Notes: generated from the sequence alone by a model not told the origin. 64,000 bases of DNA from Solimonas soli DSM 21787 (GCF_000474945.1 NZ_KI440836.1:419917-483916), one strand, 5' to 3'; shown: positions 1-9,666, numbered from the stretch's first letter. A program made the numbers and translations.

Positions 1-1
1 C

Positions 2-220
2 GTGATCCTGCATCCGGCCGTGCAGGAATGGATGGAAGCGGCGACGCTCGAGCAGGCCGATTCGCCGATGGAGCGCACCCAGGAAGTGCAGTACGACGAC
101 CAGGCGGAACCGCCGCCCGAGAGTCTGCCGCCGAGCAGTCCGATCGCCGCCGCCGCCGCCGCCATCAACGGCAAGGCCGAGCTGCCGAAGGTGCGTTCGT
201 TCCAGCTGCCGAGCGACTGA
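2..220 (+). CDS. C-terminal end of a glutathione S-transferase-like protein (5' truncated by window)
   Basis: The frame is open to the left edge and stops at 218-220, so only the last ~72 residues are visible. The start HPAVQEWMEAATLEQ resembles the final helix of bacterial GST C-terminal domains. It is followed by an unusual ~50-residue tail that is acidic, proline-rich and poly-alanine and matches no domain I know. Family assignment rests on this one short segment and is tentative. The 128-nt gap to the next gene shows no clear terminator. Confidence 0.45.
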   Translation: MILHPAVQEWMEAATLEQADSPMERTQEVQYDDQAEPPPESLPPSSPIAAAAAAINGKAELPKVRSFQLPSD

Positions 221-348
221 ACAGCCCGTCCGCCGCGCCGGCGGGGCACGAGGATCGGGCGCGGCGTCGCACACGCCGCGCGCCGCGATTCGCCGAATCC
301 TCAGCCCGGTCCTGCCGCCGCCCAGGAACCGGCAGCCGGACCTGACCG

Positions 349-1320
349 ATGCTCGCCGGAATACTCTACGCGCTCGCCGCCGGCCTCATGTGGGGCCTGG
401 TCTTCGTCAATCCCCTGCTGCTGGCGGACTATCCGGCGGCGCTGCTGTCGGTCGGCCGCTACCTCGCCTTCGGCCTGCTCGCGCTCGGCCTCGCCTGGTT
501 CGACCGCGCGACGCTGCGCCGGCTGCGGCGCGCCGACTGGAGCGAGGCCCTGAAGCTCGCCGCGATCGGCAACCTGCTCTACTACCTGTGCCTGGCCAGT
601 GCCATCCAGCGCGCCGGCGCGCCGCTGCCGACCATGATCATCGGCACCCTGCCGGTGGTCATCGCCATCTGCGCGAACCTGCGCGACGCGCGGCGTGACG
701 GCCGCCTGCCCTGGGCGCGGCTGGCGCCCTCGCTGCTGCTGATCGCCGCCGGCATCGCCTGCGTCAACCGTGCCGAATGGCAGGCGCTGCGCGCCGCGCC
801 GCACGCCGATCCCGGACCTTACCTCTCCGGCGCGCTGCTGGCCGGCGTCGCCGTCGCCTGCTGGACCTGGTATCCGCTGCGCAACGCCGACTGGCTGCGC
901 CGCCATCCCGACCGCAGTCCGCGCGGCTGGGCGACGGCACAGGGCCTCGCGACCCTGCCGCTGGCCCTGCTCGGCTATGGCCTGCTGTGGTTGTTCATGC
1001 CGGCGCTGCGCGCCGATTTCGCGATGCCGCTCGGCCCGCGGCCGCTGTTCTTCGTGGCGATGATGCTGGCGATCGGTCTGTGCGCGTCCTGGCTCGGCAC
1101 GCTGTGCTGGAACGCCGCGAGCCAGCGCCTGCCGACGGCGCTCGCCGGCCAGCTGATCGTCTTCGAGACGCTTGCCGCGCTGGCTTACGCCTATCTGCTG
1201 CGGCGCGAATGGCCGCCGGCGCTGACCCTGCTCGGCATCGCGCTGCTGGTGTGCGGCGTGCTGTGGGCGACGACGCGCCTCAAGCCGCCGCCGCCGCCGG
1301 CGACGCTCAGCGAGCCGTAG
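349..1320 (+). CDS. DMT-superfamily (EamA-type) transporter
   Basis: A 323-residue, strongly hydrophobic protein with about ten predicted transmembrane helices in two five-helix halves. The opening LAGILYALAAGLMWGLVFV and the closing ALLVCGVLWATTRLKPPPPP are typical of EamA/RhaT-family inner-membrane permeases. The length fits the family (about 290-320). Substrate cannot be told from sequence; relatives move amino acids, sugars or metabolites. The 3' end overlaps the 3' end of the convergent TraB/GumN gene by 14 nt, so the two transcripts collide with no terminator between them. Confidence 0.85.
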   Translation: MLAGILYALAAGLMWGLVFVNPLLLADYPAALLSVGRYLAFGLLALGLAWFDRATLRRLRRADWSEALKLAAIGNLLYYLCLASAIQRAGAPLPTMIIGTLPVVIAICANLRDARRDGRLPWARLAPSLLLIAAGIACVNRAEWQALRAAPHADPGPYLSGALLAGVAVACWTWYPLRNADWLRRHPDRSPRGWATAQGLATLPLALLGYGLLWLFMPALRADFAMPLGPRPLFFVAMMLAIGLCASWLGTLCWNAASQRLPTALAGQLIVFETLAALAYAYLLRREWPPALTLLGIALLVCGVLWATTRLKPPPPPATLSEP

Positions 1321-2326
1321 GCGGCGCTGCCTCGACGGGCGCCGGCGCCTCGCCCTTCAGCTCCACCGCCTGCGTCGCGCCGTAAGGTCGCACGTCGAAG
1401 CCGCGCTGGCGCAGCGCCGGCACCAGGCCGTCGGGGCCGACGAGATGGGCGGCGCCGACGATGACGAACTGTGGCTCCGGCCGTTGCAGCCGCGCGCCCA
1501 GCGCGGTCAGCCAGTTGCGGTTGCGCTCGGCGAGCAGGCGTTCGTAGAGACGCGGGTGCTCGCGCTGCATGTCGGTGACCAGCGACTCGACGAAACTCCA
1601 GTCGCCGTTCTGCCAGGCCCTGAACAGCGCTGCGGGCTGCTCGTCGGGATCGCTGTCCTCGTCGAGCGTGGCGGTCAGGAACTCGCGACCGAGCTCGGCG
1701 CCCATGCCGGCGAACAGCTTGAGGTGATCGCGCGGCGCCTCGAACCAGGTGATGGTCTTGTTGTCGGCCGCGGCGCGCGCGTAGAAATGCTGGTCGAGGC
1801 CGAGCGCCGCGTCGAAGCCCTGCGCCTGGAAGCTGAAGACGTCGAGCGTCATCGCGCAGAACCAGGCCGCGTAGGGATCGCAGATGTTGTCGGGCAGGCC
1901 GTACTGGCGGGCACGCGCCTGCACGCGGGCGTACAGCTCCGGCGAGACCTCCTCGTGCAGGTTCTTGCTGCGCGCCACGGCGAGCAGCTCCTTCTGCATT
2001 TCCGGCGCGTCGAGCGAGGCGAGATCGCTCTCGAACACCAGCGTGTCGGCTTTCGCATAGGCCGCTTCCAGTCCCGGCGGCAGCGGATGCGCGGCCTGCG
2101 GCAGCAGGTGCACCGAGCCGAGCAGGTAATGGGTGATGGCGCCGACATGCACTTCCCAGAGAAACGGCGCGGCGACCCGCGCGGCCGGAGCGGGCGCCGC
2201 CGGCACCGGCGCGGCCGCGGCCGCCGGCGCGCCGAGGCACAGCGCCAGGATCAGGCCCAGAAGGACGAAACCCCCGCGGCCGCGACGGCAACGGGGGCTC
2301 GATGTCGCGCGCAGCGCGCGCTTCAT
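1307..2326 (-). CDS. TraB/GumN family protein
   Basis: A 339-residue protein with a basic N-terminus and a hydrophobic signal segment (about residues 20-45, ending AAAAA), so probably exported. Two GxxH signatures typical of the TraB/GumN (Tiki-like, putative metalloprotease) family are present: LLGSVHLLP near the N-terminus and IVGAAHLVG near the C-terminus, with conserved FxSDL-type acidic residues between. The ATG at 2326 overlaps the ttcA stop as ATGA, implying translational coupling with ttcA. The frame is open much further upstream, but that part is a shadow of ttcA. Biological role is unknown. Confidence 0.85.
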   Translation of the reverse strand: MKRALRATSSPRCRRGRGGFVLLGLILALCLGAPAAAAAPVPAAPAPAARVAAPFLWEVHVGAITHYLLGSVHLLPQAAHPLPPGLEAAYAKADTLVFESDLASLDAPEMQKELLAVARSKNLHEEVSPELYARVQARARQYGLPDNICDPYAAWFCAMTLDVFSFQAQGFDAALGLDQHFYARAAADNKTITWFEAPRDHLKLFAGMGAELGREFLTATLDEDSDPDEQPAALFRAWQNGDWSFVESLVTDMQREHPRLYERLLAERNRNWLTALGARLQRPEPQFVIVGAAHLVGPDGLVPALRQRGFDVRPYGATQAVELKGEAPAPVEAAPPTAR

Positions 2327-3222
2327 GCCCCGGCCCCGGCCGCGTCGCCGATCAGCCAGTTCGCGCCGGCCGGTCCGTCGCCGCCGAGCGCGGCGAAGTC
2401 GAACAGCCGGGTGTCGGCGAGCTGCGAGGGCGCGACGTTGGTCAGCGAGGCGAACACCTGCTCGATGCGGGCCGGGTGCTCCTTTTCCCAGGCTTCCATC
2501 ATCCGCCGCACCTGCTTGCGCTGCAGCTGCTCCTGCGAGCCGCACAGATTGCAGGGGATGATCGGGAACTCGCGGAGACGCGCGTATTCGGCGATGTCGC
2601 GCTCGCGGCAGTAGGCGAGCGGGCGGATGACGACGTTGCGGCCGTCGTCGGACTGCAGCTTCGGCGGCATCGCCGCGAGCTTGCCGCCGTGGAACAGATT
2701 GAGAAAGAAGGTCGCGACGATGTCGTCCTTGTGATGGCCGAGCGCGATCTTGGTGTAGCCGTGTTCGGCGGCGTAGCTGTACAGCGCGCCGCGGCGCAGG
2801 CGCGAGCACAGCGAGCACATGGTCTTGCCTTCCGGGATCACGCGCTTGACCACCGAATACGTGTCCTGCTCGATGATGTGCCAGTCGACGCCGAGCGACC
2901 TCAGGTATTGCGGCAGCACGTGCTCGGGAAAGCCCGGCTGCTTCTGGTCGAGGTTGACGGCGGTGAGCTGGAACTTCACCGGTGCCTTGGCCTGCAGCTG
3001 CAGCAGCAGGTCGAGCATGGTGTAGCTGTCCTTGCCGCCGGACAGCGCGACCATCACCTTGTCGCCGTCGCGGATCATGTTGTAGTCCATGATCGCCTGG
3101 CCCACCTGGCGGCGCAGACGCTTGGCGAGCTTGTTCTGCTCGCGGCGGTCTTCCGGCGCGAGCGGCGCCATGGCGTCGGCGAGCGGTGGCGTGGCGAGGG
3201 CTTCGGCGGCGACAGCGGACAT
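2323..3222 (-). CDS. ttcA: tRNA 2-thiocytidine(32) synthetase TtcA
   Basis: Cytosolic ATP-dependent enzyme that thiolates cytidine 32 in certain tRNAs using a 4Fe-4S cluster. The sequence has the PP-loop [15 protein letters not shown] and the two CxxC pairs of the TtcA family, [10 protein letters not shown] and CNLCGSQ. The HHKDD segment and the C-terminal LFDF match the family. Length (299 aa) is normal. I chose the ATG at 3222 (MSAVAAEA); an in-frame ATG at 3252 would add ten residues, and neither has a strong ribosome-binding site. The gene leads a two-gene unit with the TraB/GumN gene. Confidence 0.93.
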   Translation of the reverse strand: MSAVAAEALATPPLADAMAPLAPEDRREQNKLAKRLRRQVGQAIMDYNMIRDGDKVMVALSGGKDSYTMLDLLLQLQAKAPVKFQLTAVNLDQKQPGFPEHVLPQYLRSLGVDWHIIEQDTYSVVKRVIPEGKTMCSLCSRLRRGALYSYAAEHGYTKIALGHHKDDIVATFFLNLFHGGKLAAMPPKLQSDDGRNVVIRPLAYCRERDIAEYARLREFPIIPCNLCGSQEQLQRKQVRRMMEAWEKEHPARIEQVFASLTNVAPSQLADTRLFDFAALGGDGPAGANWLIGDAAGAGA

Positions 3223-3410
3223 CGTGCAACCCGGTGACAAGGCGATGCGCATTGTCGCACGACGCGCCGCACGTCAAAAATTTGGCGCGATACCGGGATT
3301 GTCCCGATGCGGCCACGGCGGCGGCATGCACACATCCGGGGCGGACTGCAGGGAACGTCGCGAGGCGAGCGGCCGCAACCCATCCCCCGGGGGAGTCGTC
3401 GCATGCGTGA

Positions 3411-3703
3411 GGGAAGAGACTGCGCGCCCTGCCGCCGCCGGCCGGCGGACCCCCGCTGCGCCCGGCGCCGCGGCGCCGGGCGCGTGCCGCGCAGCTCGAA
3501 CGCGAGAAGGCGCAGTGCAAGACGCATCTGTCCGAACTGCTCGGCGGGCGTCCGCTCACCTAGGCCGATCTGGCGGCGATGAAGGGGGTCGAGAAGCGCG
3601 GCGACGGCAAGCTGTATCTGTCGCGCGTCGCCACCGACGACGGCCGCAAGGTCAGCCTCGTCATCGATCCGCGCGGCTGCGTCGTCACCGTGCGCGTCAA
3701 ATG
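3411..3703 (+). pseudogene. Small ORF interrupted by an in-frame TAG
   Basis: One frame runs from about 3411 to the TGA at 3701-3703 and reads like a real protein on both sides of a TAG at 3561-3563. Before it comes AQLEREKAQCKTHLSELLGG, after it ADLAAMKGVEKRGDGKLY and LVIDPRGCVVTVRVK. The tail alone could start at ATG 3579 (41 aa), but no good ribosome-binding site precedes it. Family not recognised. It could be a decayed gene, a short gene using the internal start, or chance. This is the only gene-like content in the 543-nt gap between ttcA and opgD. Confidence 0.4.
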
Positions 3704-3795
3704 AGGTGCCGCCGCTCATGGCCGGTTCATCGCGCGATCTGTAAAAATCGGCCGCCCTCGCCGGCACCCCGGACCGTCATACAGGATCGCGACGC

Positions 3796-5406
3796 ATGCT
3801 CAGCCGCCGCCGTTTCATCGCTGCCTCTTCCTCGTTCGCCACGCTCGCCGCACTCGGACTGACGCCGGAGGCCTTCGCCGCGCAGGGCCTGCGCCTCGGC
3901 AAGGCCCGGGCTTTTTCGTATGACGCGCTCGTTGCGCAGGCGCGCGCGCTGGCGGCCGCGCCATACGCGCCGCCGCCGAAGCTGCCGCGCGAGGTGCTCG
4001 AGAAGATCGACTACGAAGCGCACGGCAAGATCCACTTCAAGACCGACGAGGCCCTGTTCGCCCACGGCCCCGGCCCGTTTCCCGTGACCTTCTTCCATCT
4101 CGGCCGCTACTTCCAGACGCCGGTGCACATGCACCTGCTCGACGCGGCCGGCACGGCGGCGCAGGAGATCGTCTACGACCCGCGCTACTTCGACATGCCG
4201 GCCGACAGCCCGGCGCGGCTGTTGCCGAAGGGCGCCGGCTTCGCCGGCTTCCGTTTTCAGGAGAGCAGGCTCGGCGACCAGGCCAGGCTGCCCTGGCAGA
4301 AGAACGACTGGGTCGCCTTCCTCGGCGCCTCGTACTTCCGCGCCATCGGCGCGCTCTACCAATACGGCCTGTCGGCGCGCGGCATCGCGCTCGAGGTGGC
4401 GCAGCCGGATCGCCCGGAGGAGTTCCCGAGCTTCACGCAGTTCTATTTCCTGCCGCCCAAGGACGGCAGCGATACGGTGACCGTCTTCGCGCTGCTCGAA
4501 GGCGCGAGCCTCGCCGGCGCCTATCGCTTCGTCATGCGGCGCGACGCGGCGGTGGTCATGGACATCGAGTGCGCGCTGTTCCTGCGCCGTGACGTGGCGC
4601 GCTTCGGCATCGCGCCGGCCACCTCGATGTACTGGTTCTCCGAGACGGTGAAGGCCACCGGCATCGACTGGCGGCCGGAAGTGCACGATTCCGACGGCCT
4701 CGCCATCTGGAACGGCAACGGCGAGCGCATCTGGCGGCCGCTCAACAATCCGCCGCGCACCATGGCCTCGGCGTTCGGCGACAAGAACCCGCGCGGCTTC
4801 GGTCTCTTGCAGCGCGACCGCAACTTCGATCACTACCAGGACGGCGTGAACTACGACCGCCGTCCGAGCCTGTGGGTCGAGCCGCTCGGCGACTGGGGCG
4901 AAGGCAGCGTGCAGCTGATCGAGATCCCGACCGACGACGAGATCCACGACAACATCGTCGCCATGTGGGTGCCGAAGGCGCCGGCCAGCGCCGGCAGCGA
5001 ATACCGGCTGAAGTACCGCCTGCACTGGCTCGCCGATGAACCCTACCCGACGCCGCTCGCCCGCTGCGTGGCGACGCGCCTCGGCAACGGCGGCGAACCC
5101 GGCAAGCCGCGTCCGCTCGGCGTGCGCAAGTTCATGGTCGAGTTCCTCGGCGGACCGCTCGAAAAGCTGCCGTTCGGCGTCAGGCCGGAAGCGGTGCTGA
5201 GCAGCTCGCGCGGCTCGTTCTCCTACGTGTTCTGCGAAGCGGTGCCGGACGGCGTGCCCGGCCACTGGCGCGCGCAGTTCGATCTGACGACGACCGGCGA
5301 CGAGCCGGTCGACATGCGCCTGTACCTGAAGAGCGGCGAGCAGACGCTATCGGAGACCTGGCTCTACCAGTACCACCCGTTCGCGCCGAGCAAGAGTCAC
5401 GGCTGA
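3796..5406 (+). CDS. opgD: Glucan biosynthesis protein D (MdoG/OpgG family)
   Basis: Periplasmic protein that shapes osmoregulated periplasmic glucans. It begins with a twin-arginine signal (SRRRF at residues 3-7 followed by a hydrophobic stretch ending AFAAQ), the feature that separates OpgD from Sec-exported OpgG. The MdoG domain follows: KIDYEAHGKIHFK, then GASYFRAIG, and ISVEWLP-like segments near the C-terminus. 536 aa is the normal length. No opgH glucosyltransferase lies nearby, so the pathway must be completed elsewhere. Confidence 0.93.
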   Translation: MLSRRRFIAASSSFATLAALGLTPEAFAAQGLRLGKARAFSYDALVAQARALAAAPYAPPPKLPREVLEKIDYEAHGKIHFKTDEALFAHGPGPFPVTFFHLGRYFQTPVHMHLLDAAGTAAQEIVYDPRYFDMPADSPARLLPKGAGFAGFRFQESRLGDQARLPWQKNDWVAFLGASYFRAIGALYQYGLSARGIALEVAQPDRPEEFPSFTQFYFLPPKDGSDTVTVFALLEGASLAGAYRFVMRRDAAVVMDIECALFLRRDVARFGIAPATSMYWFSETVKATGIDWRPEVHDSDGLAIWNGNGERIWRPLNNPPRTMASAFGDKNPRGFGLLQRDRNFDHYQDGVNYDRRPSLWVEPLGDWGEGSVQLIEIPTDDEIHDNIVAMWVPKAPASAGSEYRLKYRLHWLADEPYPTPLARCVATRLGNGGEPGKPRPLGVRKFMVEFLGGPLEKLPFGVRPEAVLSSSRGSFSYVFCEAVPDGVPGHWRAQFDLTTTGDEPVDMRLYLKSGEQTLSETWLYQYHPFAPSKSHG

Positions 5407-5760
5407 GGCCGGCGCCGGCTGTCGCGTGGCGCCCGGCCAGGCGGTTGCGCGCAGATCGCCTGCATCGGGATGCTCGGGCCGAAGGTGACGGTGCCGCACC
5501 GATCGCGCGCTCGCTGAGCGAGACGTCGCTGAGGCCGCGCCGGTCCACGCCCTTGACGGCGCGCCGCAACAGGCGGCTGATGATCAGCACGCGCTCGGTG
5601 GTGAGGCCGTAATACGTGCGCGAGCGCTGATACGCATCGACGAAGAAGCGACCGACGATCATGTAGGCGCCGATCAGCACGAACGGAATGCCCCATAGCG
5701 CGAAGGCGCCCAGCTCGGACGCGGGATTTTTTCGGTTTCAAAAGTCTGCGGGTCCGTCAT
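5397..5760 (-). pseudogene. PH-domain membrane protein remnant (frameshifted)
   Basis: Reading leftward, MTDPQTFETEKIP starts at 5760. The frame then must shift near 5715-5725 to continue ELGAFALWGIPFVLIGAYMI and RFFVDAYQRSRTYYGLTTERV down to SDVSLSERAI. A second shift near 5490 is needed to recover GTVTFGPSIPMQ. These blocks match a known family of small two-helix bacterial PH-like proteins. The usual N-terminal GE-x-LLW part is missing and the C-terminus is scrambled. At least two indels plus an N-terminal deletion make a functional product unlikely. Confidence 0.75.
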
Positions 5761-5995
5761 GGGGGAATCGCTCGCGGTGCGCCGCCGAAGACGGCGATGC
5801 ATCCTGCCATGCGCCACGGCGCTTCGCTGCGACCGGCAGCGGCTCGCCTGCGCGTATCGGCGGCGACATGCGACCATTCGTCACGCGCTGGCTGCCGCAG
5901 GCCGCCATGCCGCGCAGCGGTCATGCGGACCGCGCATGCTGACGCGATCGTCGCCTGCCCGGGACCCGCGCCGCGACCGCCGACCACGGAACACC

Positions 5996-6769
5996 ATGCC
6001 TGCCGCCATTCGCTGCCTGCTGCTGCTCTCTTTCGCCGCCTGCCTGCCGGCGCACGCCCTCGACGCCGAGGCGGCACCGTCCGCGAATTTCGCGCTCGGC
6101 CACTGGAAGCTGACCTTGCCGGTCGACGGCATGGGCGGCAAGCATGGCGTCGCCGCCGAGATTCCGCCGTCGATGCTCGCTGCCGGCTACCGTTCGACCT
6201 GGTTCCATACCGCGCTCGACGGCGGCCTCGAATTCCGCGCGCCGGTCGACGGCGCGACCACCGCGGGCTCCGACTATCCGCGCTCGGAACTGCGCGAGAT
6301 GCTGAACCCGGACGACGACAACCAGAACTGGTCCGCCGCCGGCAAGGCGGAGCTCGCGGCCAATTGCGCGATCCTGCGGGTGCCCTCGAGCACCGGCAAG
6401 CTCGTCATCGGCCAGATCCACGCCTTCGACGGCCCGCCGCTGCTCAAGCTGCGCTACCAGTATCAGGGGGCCGGCAAGGGCGGCCGCCTCGACGCGCTGG
6501 TCAACACGCATCCGACCGATGCCGGCAGCACGGCCTACGCGCTCGCCGAGGGCATCGCCCTGCGCGAGGCCTTCGACTATCGCATCGCCGTCGAGGGCGG
6601 CGTGATGACCTTGCAGGCGGCGGGTGGCGAAACGGTGCGCCTGCCGATCGCCGGCGACTGGTCCGCCTACCGCTTCTACTTCAAGGCCGGCGTCTATGTG
6701 CAGGCCAGCGGCAACAGCAGCCTCGATGGCGCCGTGGCGCGCTTCTACCGGCTCGCCGTCGCGCACTGA
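5996..6769 (+). CDS. Polysaccharide lyase family 7 (alginate lyase)
   Basis: A 257-residue protein with a Sec-type signal peptide (about residues 1-21, cut near AHA-L), so secreted to periplasm or outside. All three PL7 signatures are present: RSELRE (96-101), QIHA, and YFKAGVYVQ near the C-terminus, carrying the catalytic Gln, His and Tyr. PL7 enzymes cleave alginate by beta-elimination. QIH rather than QVH is usually linked with G-block or mixed preference, but I do not assign specificity. No other alginate gene is nearby. The ATG at 5996 was chosen because it gives the signal peptide directly. Confidence 0.92.
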   Translation: MPAAIRCLLLLSFAACLPAHALDAEAAPSANFALGHWKLTLPVDGMGGKHGVAAEIPPSMLAAGYRSTWFHTALDGGLEFRAPVDGATTAGSDYPRSELREMLNPDDDNQNWSAAGKAELAANCAILRVPSSTGKLVIGQIHAFDGPPLLKLRYQYQGAGKGGRLDALVNTHPTDAGSTAYALAEGIALREAFDYRIAVEGGVMTLQAAGGETVRLPIAGDWSAYRFYFKAGVYVQASGNSSLDGAVARFYRLAVAH

Positions 6770-6789
6770 GCGTCCATCGCAAGCCGCGC

Positions 6790-7056
6790 TCAGCGCAGCG
6801 CTTCGTCGATGCGGTGCCGCGCCGTCGCGTCGTCGAGCCCGGCGATCTCGAACAACTTCTGACTCTGCGTGTCGCCGCGCCGCAGGCTGATCGCCGACTT
6901 CGGCAGGCGCAGCGTCTCGGCGAGCAGCGCCTGCACGGCGGCATTGGCCTTGCCGCGTTCGGGCACGGCGGTGACGGCGAGCTTCAGGGCCTCGCCATGC
7001 CAGCCGAGCAGCGCATTGCGCGAAGCCCCGGGCGTGACCTTGACGGCGAGCTTCAC
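6790..7056 (-). CDS. DUF167 / YggU family protein
   Basis: An 88-residue protein with the DUF167 pattern: VKVTPGASRNALLG, then AVPERGKANAAVQALLAE, and SAISLRRGDTQSQKLFEI. This small alpha/beta family is widespread and has no firmly known function. Its start overlaps the stop of the upstream M20 peptidase as ATGA (7053-7056), so the two form a coupled operon. The 3' end converges on the alginate lyase with a 20-nt gap. Confidence 0.9.
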   Translation of the reverse strand: MKLAVKVTPGASRNALLGWHGEALKLAVTAVPERGKANAAVQALLAETLRLPKSAISLRRGDTQSQKLFEIAGLDDATARHRIDEALR

Positions 7057-8510
7057 GACGCCGACGCGCGACGCAGCAGGTCCGCGTAGAAGCGCACCAT
7101 GCCGGCGAACTCGCTGACCGCGATGCGTTCGTCCGTGCCGTGGATGCGTTCGAGATCGCGCGCGTCGAGGCGGCCCGGCAGGAAGTTGCAGCGCTCGTCG
7201 ACCACCTCCGCGTAGTGACGCAGATCGGTCGCGCCGACCACGAGGCCGGGCACGGTCACCGCGTCCGGATACACGGCGGCGATGCTGTCGCGCAGCAGCG
7301 CGAAGCCCGGGCCGTGGCCGTCCGACGCCGGCGAGGCTTCGTTGGCGAACTTCTGCTGCGCGCGGACGTCGACGGCCGGATCGGCGATCGTGCCGACGAT
7401 GTGCCGCTCGACGTCGGCGATCGTGTCGCCCGGCAGCAGGCGGAAGTTGACGATGGCCAGCGCCTCGCCGGGCAGCACGTTGTCCTTGACGCCGGCGCGG
7501 AACACGGTCGGCGCGGTCGTGGTGCGGATCAGCGCATCGGTGACCGGCTGCCGTGCGAACTGGCGCAGCAGCAGCGGCTCGAACAGCCAGCGGTTGGCGA
7601 TCGCCAGGCGCTGCACGAAGGGCAGCCGCGGCGCCAGGGTTTCCAGCATCGTCGCGGTGGCCGGCGTCAGATGCGCCGGCATCGGCTGCGCTTCGAGACG
7701 GGCGACGGCGCGCGCGAGCCGGCCGATCGCCGTCACCGCCGGCGGCATCGAGGAATGCCCGCCGCGTTCGTGCGTGCGCAGTTCGAAGGACACGTAGCCC
7801 TTCTCGGCGACCATGATCGACGCCACTGGCGCGCTGACACCGGCGACCACGCCGCGCGTGATCGCGCCGCCCTCGTCGACCGCGAAACGCGCGCGGATGC
7901 CGCGGTCCTTCAGCAGCGCGGCGATGCGCCCGGCGCCGTCATCGCCGCCGCTTTCCTCGTCGTGGCCGAAGGCGAAGTACAGCGTGCGCCGCGGAACGTA
8001 GCCCTGCGCGAGCAGCGCCTCGACCGCTTCGAGCTGCGCGATCAGGCTGCCCTTGTCGTCGAGCGTGCCGCGGCCCCAGATGTAGCCGTCGGCGATGTCG
8101 CCGGAGAACGGTGCGTGCTGCCAGCGCGATGCGCCGTCGACCGGCACCACGTCCTGGTGCGCGAGCATGAGCACCGGCGGCAGGCTCGCGTCGCGGCCGG
8201 CCCAGCGATACAGCAGGCCGTGCGCGCCGACCGTCTCGACGCCGAGCGTCGCGTGCACGCGCGGATACTGGCTGCGCAGCAGCGCCGCCAGCGCCGCGAA
8301 GGCCGCATCGTTCGCTGCGTCGGCGCTCGGCGAGACGGTGGCGATGCGCACGGCGGCGGCGAGTCGCGCCGCCGCGGCATCGGCGTCGACGGCCAGGGGC
8401 GTCGCCGTGACGCTGCTGCCGACCGCCGCCGGCAGGCGCAGCAGGCCGACGCCGAGAACCGCGGCAAGGCCGAGCAGAATGATCGCGAAGGCGGTGATGA
8501 GGGCGCGCAT
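7053..8510 (-). CDS. M20 family carboxypeptidase, membrane-anchored
   Basis: A 485-residue zinc peptidase of the M20 family, closest in style to the carboxypeptidase S / N-acyl amino-acid hydrolase group. One N-terminal transmembrane helix (LITAFAIILLGLAAVLGVGL) anchors it. Metal ligands are visible in MLAHQDVVPVD, GRGTLDDKGS and GHDEESGGDDG, and the dimerisation domain follows around RTHERGGHSSMPPAVTAIG. It likely cleaves peptides or N-acyl amino acids on the outer face of the inner membrane. ATG at 8510 chosen because the anchor follows directly. Confidence 0.9.
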   Translation of the reverse strand: MRALITAFAIILLGLAAVLGVGLLRLPAAVGSSVTATPLAVDADAAAARLAAAVRIATVSPSADAANDAAFAALAALLRSQYPRVHATLGVETVGAHGLLYRWAGRDASLPPVLMLAHQDVVPVDGASRWQHAPFSGDIADGYIWGRGTLDDKGSLIAQLEAVEALLAQGYVPRRTLYFAFGHDEESGGDDGAGRIAALLKDRGIRARFAVDEGGAITRGVVAGVSAPVASIMVAEKGYVSFELRTHERGGHSSMPPAVTAIGRLARAVARLEAQPMPAHLTPATATMLETLAPRLPFVQRLAIANRWLFEPLLLRQFARQPVTDALIRTTTAPTVFRAGVKDNVLPGEALAIVNFRLLPGDTIADVERHIVGTIADPAVDVRAQQKFANEASPASDGHGPGFALLRDSIAAVYPDAVTVPGLVVGATDLRHYAEVVDERCNFLPGRLDARDLERIHGTDERIAVSEFAGMVRFYADLLRRASAS

Positions 8511-8551
8511 GCGCCGAGTATAGGCAGCGCCTGCCGCGCCGCGCGGCGGGC

Positions 8552-8881
8552 CTAGCCGAGCAGGCCGCCGATCACGGCGCCGAGCAGCAGACCGCCGACC
8601 TGCAGCGCAACCAGCACCGGCGCGCCCATGCTGGCGACGACGCCGATCAGCGGCAGGCCGGCGAACAGGCTGGCGGTAAAGAACAGCAGACTGCCGATCA
8701 AGAGCGCCGGCAGCAGCGCCGCGCACAGCGCGGCGAGCGGCCCGTTGGCGATCTTGCCGCCGACGACGCCGGCGCACAGCGTGCCCAGACCCGGAATCCA
8801 GCTGAGCAGGATGCTCAGCATCAGCATCAGCGACATGCCCGCGGCGATGTCGCCGCGATGCGTGAAGGTGATCGTGCCCAT
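8552..8881 (-). CDS. Small hydrophobic membrane protein
   Basis: A 109-residue protein with about three predicted helices and glycine-rich ends (GLGTLCAGVVGGKIANGPLA and GGLLLGAVIGGLLG). The ATG at 8881 is preceded by a good GGAGGG ribosome-binding site, which argues for this start rather than the longer upstream frame. No named family recognised; general look is of a glycine-zipper or Tim44-like small inner-membrane protein. It lies 41 nt upstream of the M20 peptidase on the same strand and may share its transcript. Confidence 0.7.
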   Translation of the reverse strand: MGTITFTHRGDIAAGMSLMLMLSILLSWIPGLGTLCAGVVGGKIANGPLAALCAALLPALLIGSLLFFTASLFAGLPLIGVVASMGAPVLVALQVGGLLLGAVIGGLLG

Positions 8882-9166
8882 TCCCAACCCTCCGCTGTTC
8901 GTCACAAGTCCCTGTGACGATCCGCTCGCGCGGCCCTTGCCCATGCCCGCGCCCTTTGCAGGCCGCGGCCGCCGAGTTCCTTGCCGGCGGGCACGCCGTG
9001 TGCGACGTGCGGAATGGGTCCCCGCGGCGATCTTCGGCGAGAAGACCGAGGCACCGCAAGGCCGGCCAGCGTAGGCATTTGCCGCGCGCGCCGTCGGGGC
9101 ATGCCCGGGCGGCGCGGACCCATCTGCTACCATGCCCCTCCTTTTTCACGCAGATTCGGTCCCATC

Positions 9167-9649
9167 ATGGAAATCGCAGACCAGCGCGTCGTCTACATCC
9201 ACTACACGCTCACCAACGACAAGGGCGAAGTGCTCGACAGCTCGCAGGGCAGCGAGCCGCTGGCCTATCTGCACGGTGCCGGCAACATCATTCCGGGTCT
9301 CGAAAAGGCGCTGATCGGCAAGACGATCGGCGACAAGCTGACGGTCAAGGTGTCGCCGGCCGAAGGTTACGGCGAGCGCAGCGAGCAGCTGATCCAGCAG
9401 GTGCCGCGCCGCGCCTTCCAGGGCGTCAAGGACATCCAGCCGGGCATGAGCTTCCACGCGCAGGGCGCCAATGGCCCGATGCAGGTCACGGTGACGCGCG
9501 TGGTCGGCGACATGGTCACGGTCGACGGCAACCATCCGCTGGCCGGCGAGACGCTGAACTTCGATGTCGAAGTCACCGAAGTCCGCGCCGCGACCGCCGA
9601 GGAGATGTCGCACGGCCACGTGCACGGCGCCGGCGGCCATCACCACTGA
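9167..9649 (+). CDS. FKBP-type peptidyl-prolyl isomerase, SlyD-like
   Basis: A 160-residue cytosolic prolyl isomerase and chaperone. The FKBP core VVYIHYTLTNDKGEVLDSS, then YLHGAGNIIPGLEKALIG, is followed by the inserted IF/flap domain (PAEGYGERSEQLIQQVPR) typical of SlyD. The C-terminus HGHVHGAGGHHH is a short histidine-rich tail like the metal-binding tail of SlyD, though shorter. A strong hairpin terminator follows 20 nt after the stop. Confidence 0.92.
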   Translation: MEIADQRVVYIHYTLTNDKGEVLDSSQGSEPLAYLHGAGNIIPGLEKALIGKTIGDKLTVKVSPAEGYGERSEQLIQQVPRRAFQGVKDIQPGMSFHAQGANGPMQVTVTRVVGDMVTVDGNHPLAGETLNFDVEVTEVRAATAEEMSHGHVHGAGGHHH

Positions 9650-9666
9650 GGGGCAAGCCGCGGCAG

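Noticed and set aside
1307-3559. 750-residue frame running through TraB/GumN into the ttcA region
   Set aside because: Only the part from the ATG at 2326 has family motifs; the upstream part is a +1-frame shadow of ttcA.
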